14,497 nucleotides of DNA from JANLIQ01 sp964362925 (GTDB taxonomy: Bacteria > Patescibacteriota > UBA1384 > 2-12-FULL-50-11). Below the pieces are notes generated by a model. It saw only the letters and a list, made by a program, of their open reading frames with translations, made no database searches and had not been told where the DNA came from. The position numbers and the translations under genes are program-made. The stretch covers positions 1-14,497 of the forward strand of contig CAYIGA010000017.1 of the NCBI GenBank assembly GCA_964362925.1. The letters run 5' to 3'. This document shows positions 12,127 through 14,497 of the stretch, piece after piece. How positions within the stretch are numbered: the first letter of the stretch is position 1; every line of letters begins with the position of its first letter.

Positions 12127-13383
12127 ATGATGACGGAAAACAATCAGAGCGTGATAAGTGCCTGGCCCGGTAAGGTTTTGGGCTTTGTACGGCAGCATAA
12201 GGTACTAGCGGGGATTATTAGTGGGGTAGTCCTCCTTGCGATTGTCTATTTCGGCCTAGTGATAACGGTTAACAACCAACTCCACGCTCTATTAAGTGAC
12301 TGGGACAAAGGCCGAAACGAATATCTTGAGCAAGATACGGCCTTGGGTGAAGAACTGGAAGTGTTATTTGGCAAGTGGGAAAAGGCGATTTTCTCAGAAG
12401 ATGGTCTTGACCCGGCCAGTGCCAAACAAGGCACAATAGACTCTAGAACTCTCGATAAAAAACTAGAAGCCTTTGAGAGCGAATTTGACCAGGAACAAAA
12501 ATCCGTAATCGCTAAAATTGAATCTACCCAGAAAAGTTCGCTTTACCGATTACTGACCAAACGGCAGAAAGTTTTAGTGGCAACGTTGCCGCCAGCCTTA
12601 ACCGATGAATTGTCAACAGACCAGAGTAGAAAAGAGAATCTTGCCTTAGCTAGTTATCTCGTTAACTTCTTTGACCTAATTGATGCCTCAACTGCCTACA
12701 TCGCCGCTAGTGACGAAGAAGACCCGGCTAAATCCCTAGCTCTGGCTGGCCCCTTGCAAAAATTTGCTCAATCCGATGCTCTATACCGGGAAGAAGCAGT
12801 CAAAGAAATTCTGCCCGTTACACACAAGAGCCTCAAGGCTGGCTTAATAGCTTTTGGACAGTATTACCAAGCAATAGAAATTACAACTAAGCCGGACTAT
12901 AGCAACGCTGATTATAAAAAGGCCTTGGAATTAGCTACAGAAAGCGATAAAAACCTAACATTGTCAGCAAACGCTGAAGAGGACTCTTATAAAGAGATAT
13001 TTGTGCTCCTTAGAAAGGATTTATCCAAGTCTGACAGCCGGATATTTACCTTCGTTAGCTCATACTTAAAAGAGAAGCTGCACTGGTTTTCGACGAGCAA
13101 ACCAACGCTCTCTATCGCTCGGGAAACGGTGCTGGATATTGAACATGGCATCACTGAATATCAAAACAACACCGCAAATTTGCCCCTAAACCCAGACGAC
13201 CTTAAAGGCTTGATCGCTACAATCAAAGGCAAGGGCATTGTCACTTGGCTACCCGATGAACCGGCCGACATCAAACTGATTAAGCGAAATGGGAAAGCTT
13301 ACTTGCAGTTCAAACTCAGCGGTCGAGAACAGGAAAGAATGATCCTCAGGCTTGATGATAAAAATCCGACCCAGATAACTTAA
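12127..13383 (+). CDS. Single-pass membrane-anchored helical protein, unknown function
   Basis: The 418-residue product has a short cytoplasmic N-terminus (~25 residues, basic VRQHK before the membrane), one hydrophobic segment (about 26-50, AGIISGVVLLAIVYFGLVI), and a large outer part. Residues ~52-330 are almost all charged helices with coiled-coil character (NEYLEQDTALGEELEVLFGKWEK and similar stretches). The last ~70 residues are more strand-like (GIVTWLPDEPADIKLIKRNG, AYLQFKLSGREQE). I recognise no family. AGGAAGAAGG lies 4 nt before ATG 12127, a reasonable ribosome site. A truncated metallo-beta-lactamase start follows 3 nt after its stop. Confidence 0.85.
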   Translation: MMTENNQSVISAWPGKVLGFVRQHKVLAGIISGVVLLAIVYFGLVITVNNQLHALLSDWDKGRNEYLEQDTALGEELEVLFGKWEKAIFSEDGLDPASAKQGTIDSRTLDKKLEAFESEFDQEQKSVIAKIESTQKSSLYRLLTKRQKVLVATLPPALTDELSTDQSRKENLALASYLVNFFDLIDASTAYIAASDEEDPAKSLALAGPLQKFAQSDALYREEAVKEILPVTHKSLKAGLIAFGQYYQAIEITTKPDYSNADYKKALELATESDKNLTLSANAEEDSYKEIFVLLRKDLSKSDSRIFTFVSSYLKEKLHWFSTSKPTLSIARETVLDIEHGITEYQNNTANLPLNPDDLKGLIATIKGKGIVTWLPDEPADIKLIKRNGKAYLQFKLSGREQERMILRLDDKNPTQIT

Positions 13384-13386
13384 TAG

Positions 13387-13500
13387 ATGGAAATAACTAA
13401 ACTCGGCCACTGTTGTTTGCTGATTGAAGAAAGTGGCCTGCGGATTTTGACCGATCCAGGGAACTACACCACTGAGGCGCCAATAGACCCGCTTCTTTGA
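13387..13500 (+). pseudogene. Truncated metallo-beta-lactamase (UlaG-like) N-terminus
   Basis: The 37-codon frame reads MEITKLGHCCLLIEESGLRI, then LTDPGNYTTEAPIDPLL and TGA. The GHxCxLIE...RILTDPG block is the first two strands of UlaG/YtnP-like metal-dependent hydrolases, which are normally 200 residues or more with an HxHxDH motif soon after. Here the frame ends and the following ~90 nt (GC-rich) are unrelated. It begins 3 nt after the preceding gene, so the intact gene was probably the second in that operon. Confidence 0.75.
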
Positions 13501-13587
13501 AGTGAGAGTCCTCATCGAAGGCGGCGCGGTAGGCGAAGAAGAAGATACCGCGGGCGGAAGCCCGGGCGAGCTTCATTCTCAAGAGCC

Positions 13588-14097
13588 CTAGAGTCTTAAC
13601 AATTCGCTAATCCTCGTCACTATATACGAGGTTAGAGCACCGACTTCATTAGGAGAATAGCTGCCCCTTTGGGGGTCAGTTGTTTTTTCTACCTCGGCCC
13701 AGAGCTGTGAGAGTTTTTTTTCAGCGACGGCGGTGACTTTGGCGGCGATCGGCGACAAATCCCAAGGCGAATTGCCGCCAAAGTAGGTTTTGCGAAGTTC
13801 TTCGATAACGCCGAGATAACTAATCGCTTTCGGGACGTTCGTCTCGTATGTCGTCACTTTCGTTTTCAATTCCCGGGCCTCTTTTTCTGATGCGGCCAGC
13901 TTCAGTTTTAGGATTTCGATTTCTTTGCCCTGGTCGGTATTTTTGTATGTTGCCAGTTCTTGCGTCAATGTTGAGTTCCGCTCACCAGCACTATTAAGCT
14001 CTTTGTTGAGTGACTGGTTCTTAATTAAGAAAAAGCTACCACCTCCTAGCGCTAGAATTGCGACACCCAAGACCAATATCAAAACAAGTTTCATCAT
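13588..14097 (-). CDS. Membrane-anchored coiled-coil protein, unknown function
   Basis: The 169-residue protein starts with an uncleaved-looking hydrophobic anchor (about residues 4-25, ending GGGSFFLIK), then a heptad-rich coiled coil (residues ~28-85: NKELNSAGERNSTLTQEL, EIEILKLKLAASEKEARELK), then a helical C-terminal domain with YFGGNSPWDLSPIA and VGALTSYIVTRISELL. The function is unknown. ATG 14097 or ATG 14094 may start it; GGGG just before is a poor ribosome site. It is convergent with the metallo-beta-lactamase remnant and its upstream side is the hairpin array. Confidence 0.8.
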   Translation of the reverse strand: MMKLVLILVLGVAILALGGGSFFLIKNQSLNKELNSAGERNSTLTQELATYKNTDQGKEIEILKLKLAASEKEARELKTKVTTYETNVPKAISYLGVIEELRKTYFGGNSPWDLSPIAAKVTAVAEKKLSQLWAEVEKTTDPQRGSYSPNEVGALTSYIVTRISELLRL

Positions 14098-14161
14098 CCC
14101 CTAATCTCAAGCATAGCAAACTTGATTGGGAAGAGTAGCTCGACATCTTTTGTCTCATATT

Positions 14162-14497
14162 AGTCGGCGGGATACGCCTCGTAAAGCTTGCGGAATGTAT
14201 CCCGCTCGCTATAGTCGGCGGGATACGCCGACTTCGGCTAGGGATTACATCCCGTCGCCCATAGTCGGCGGAATGCCGACTTCGACTAGGGGCTTCGCCC
14301 CGTCATCGATAGTCGGCGGGATACGCCTCGTAAAGCTCGCAATTCAGTAAATTGTTCGCTAGAGTCGGCGGGATACGCCTCGTAAAGCTTGCGGAATGTA
14401 TCCCGCTCGCTATGCCAAACGGGATACGTTTGGGAAGTCGCTTACTAGCGACTATGCCAAACGGGATACGTTTGGGAAGTCGCTTACTAGCGACTAT
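14162..14497. repeat. Hairpin repeat array with core GGGATAC
   Basis: At least seven units lie head to tail, starting at 14162, 14213, 14263, 14311, 14363, 14414 and 14456 (periods 51, 50, 48, 52, 51 and 42). Units 1 and 5 are identical over 51 nt; units 6 and 7 are identical over 42 nt. Most have a first hairpin around (G)GGATA(C) with stems GGCG/CGCC, AGTCGGCG/CGCCGACT, AGTCGGC/GCCGACT or CCAAAC/GTTTGG, then a second hairpin whose stem differs by unit (GGGAT/ATCCC, GGGGC/GCCCC, CAATT/AATTG, AGTCGC/GCGACT). Units 1 and 5 also pair GCGGGATAC with GTATCCCGC. The array runs off the window. No coding sequence is convincing in it. Confidence 0.9.

Noticed and set aside
11175..14144. AGTAGCTCGACA found at 11175 and 14133
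   Set aside because: A single shared 12-mer with no further similarity around it; probably chance.
14126..14350. A 74-residue frame through the hairpin array
   Set aside because: It only follows the DNA repeats, has no ribosome site and looks like no protein family.
14162..14497. CRISPR array or integron attC array
   Set aside because: There is no constant direct repeat alternating with unique spacers and no cas1/cas2. GCCAAAC/GTTTGGG only partly fits attC core sites, the units are too short, and no integrase gene is seen.

Overview
The window looks like chromosomal DNA of a Candidate Phyla Radiation (Patescibacteria-type) bacterium. The signs are compact genes, two tRNAs with no encoded CCA, several start codons placed only 6-10 nt after a -10 box, and gene families common in that group: a retropepsin-like protein paired with a DUF5678-like protein, a Cas4-like PD-(D/E)XK nuclease, a beta-CASP nuclease and a membrane-anchored L,D-transpeptidase. 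The lineage call is inferred from gene content; no marker gene fixes it further.

Layout. 1-914: the 3' end of a tRNA abuts a D-Ala-D-Ala ligase gene. 930-2229 (minus): a disrupted retropepsin-like gene, a DUF5678-like gene and a lipoprotein with a consensus promoter. 2292-3737: a membrane-anchored L,D-transpeptidase. 3844-6181 (minus): a CsoR-like repressor without metal ligands and with a CsoR-like operator, a beta-CASP metallo-beta-lactamase nuclease whose start region is triplicated, and a LOG-family protein that seems to start at AUU. 6182-6515: no gene, but a candidate structured RNA. 6516-8507: tRNA-Asn, a degraded copy of its 3' end, a remnant resembling a serine recombinase C-terminus, a small hypothetical gene, and two overlapping PD-(D/E)XK nuclease genes; together these look like a decayed integrative element. 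8724-8948 (minus): a 47-residue membrane protein and its terminator. 9027-11854: a polytopic membrane protein, a YCII-like protein, a Nudix hydrolase, a Phd/RelE toxin-antitoxin pair and a histidine phosphatase. 12127-14097: a large membrane-anchored protein, a truncated metallo-beta-lactamase remnant and a coiled-coil membrane-anchored protein. 14162-14497: a hairpin repeat array that runs to the window edge.

Functionally, Ddl and the L,D-transpeptidase belong to peptidoglycan synthesis and crosslinking. The beta-CASP protein and the CsoR-like regulator point to RNA turnover and local transcription control. The two nucleases beside a tRNA attachment-like repeat form the accessory part. The strongest candidates for something undescribed are the terminal array, whose hairpin stems change while pairing is kept, the tRNA-Asn element with coupled nucleases, and the gene-free structured region at 6326-6500.
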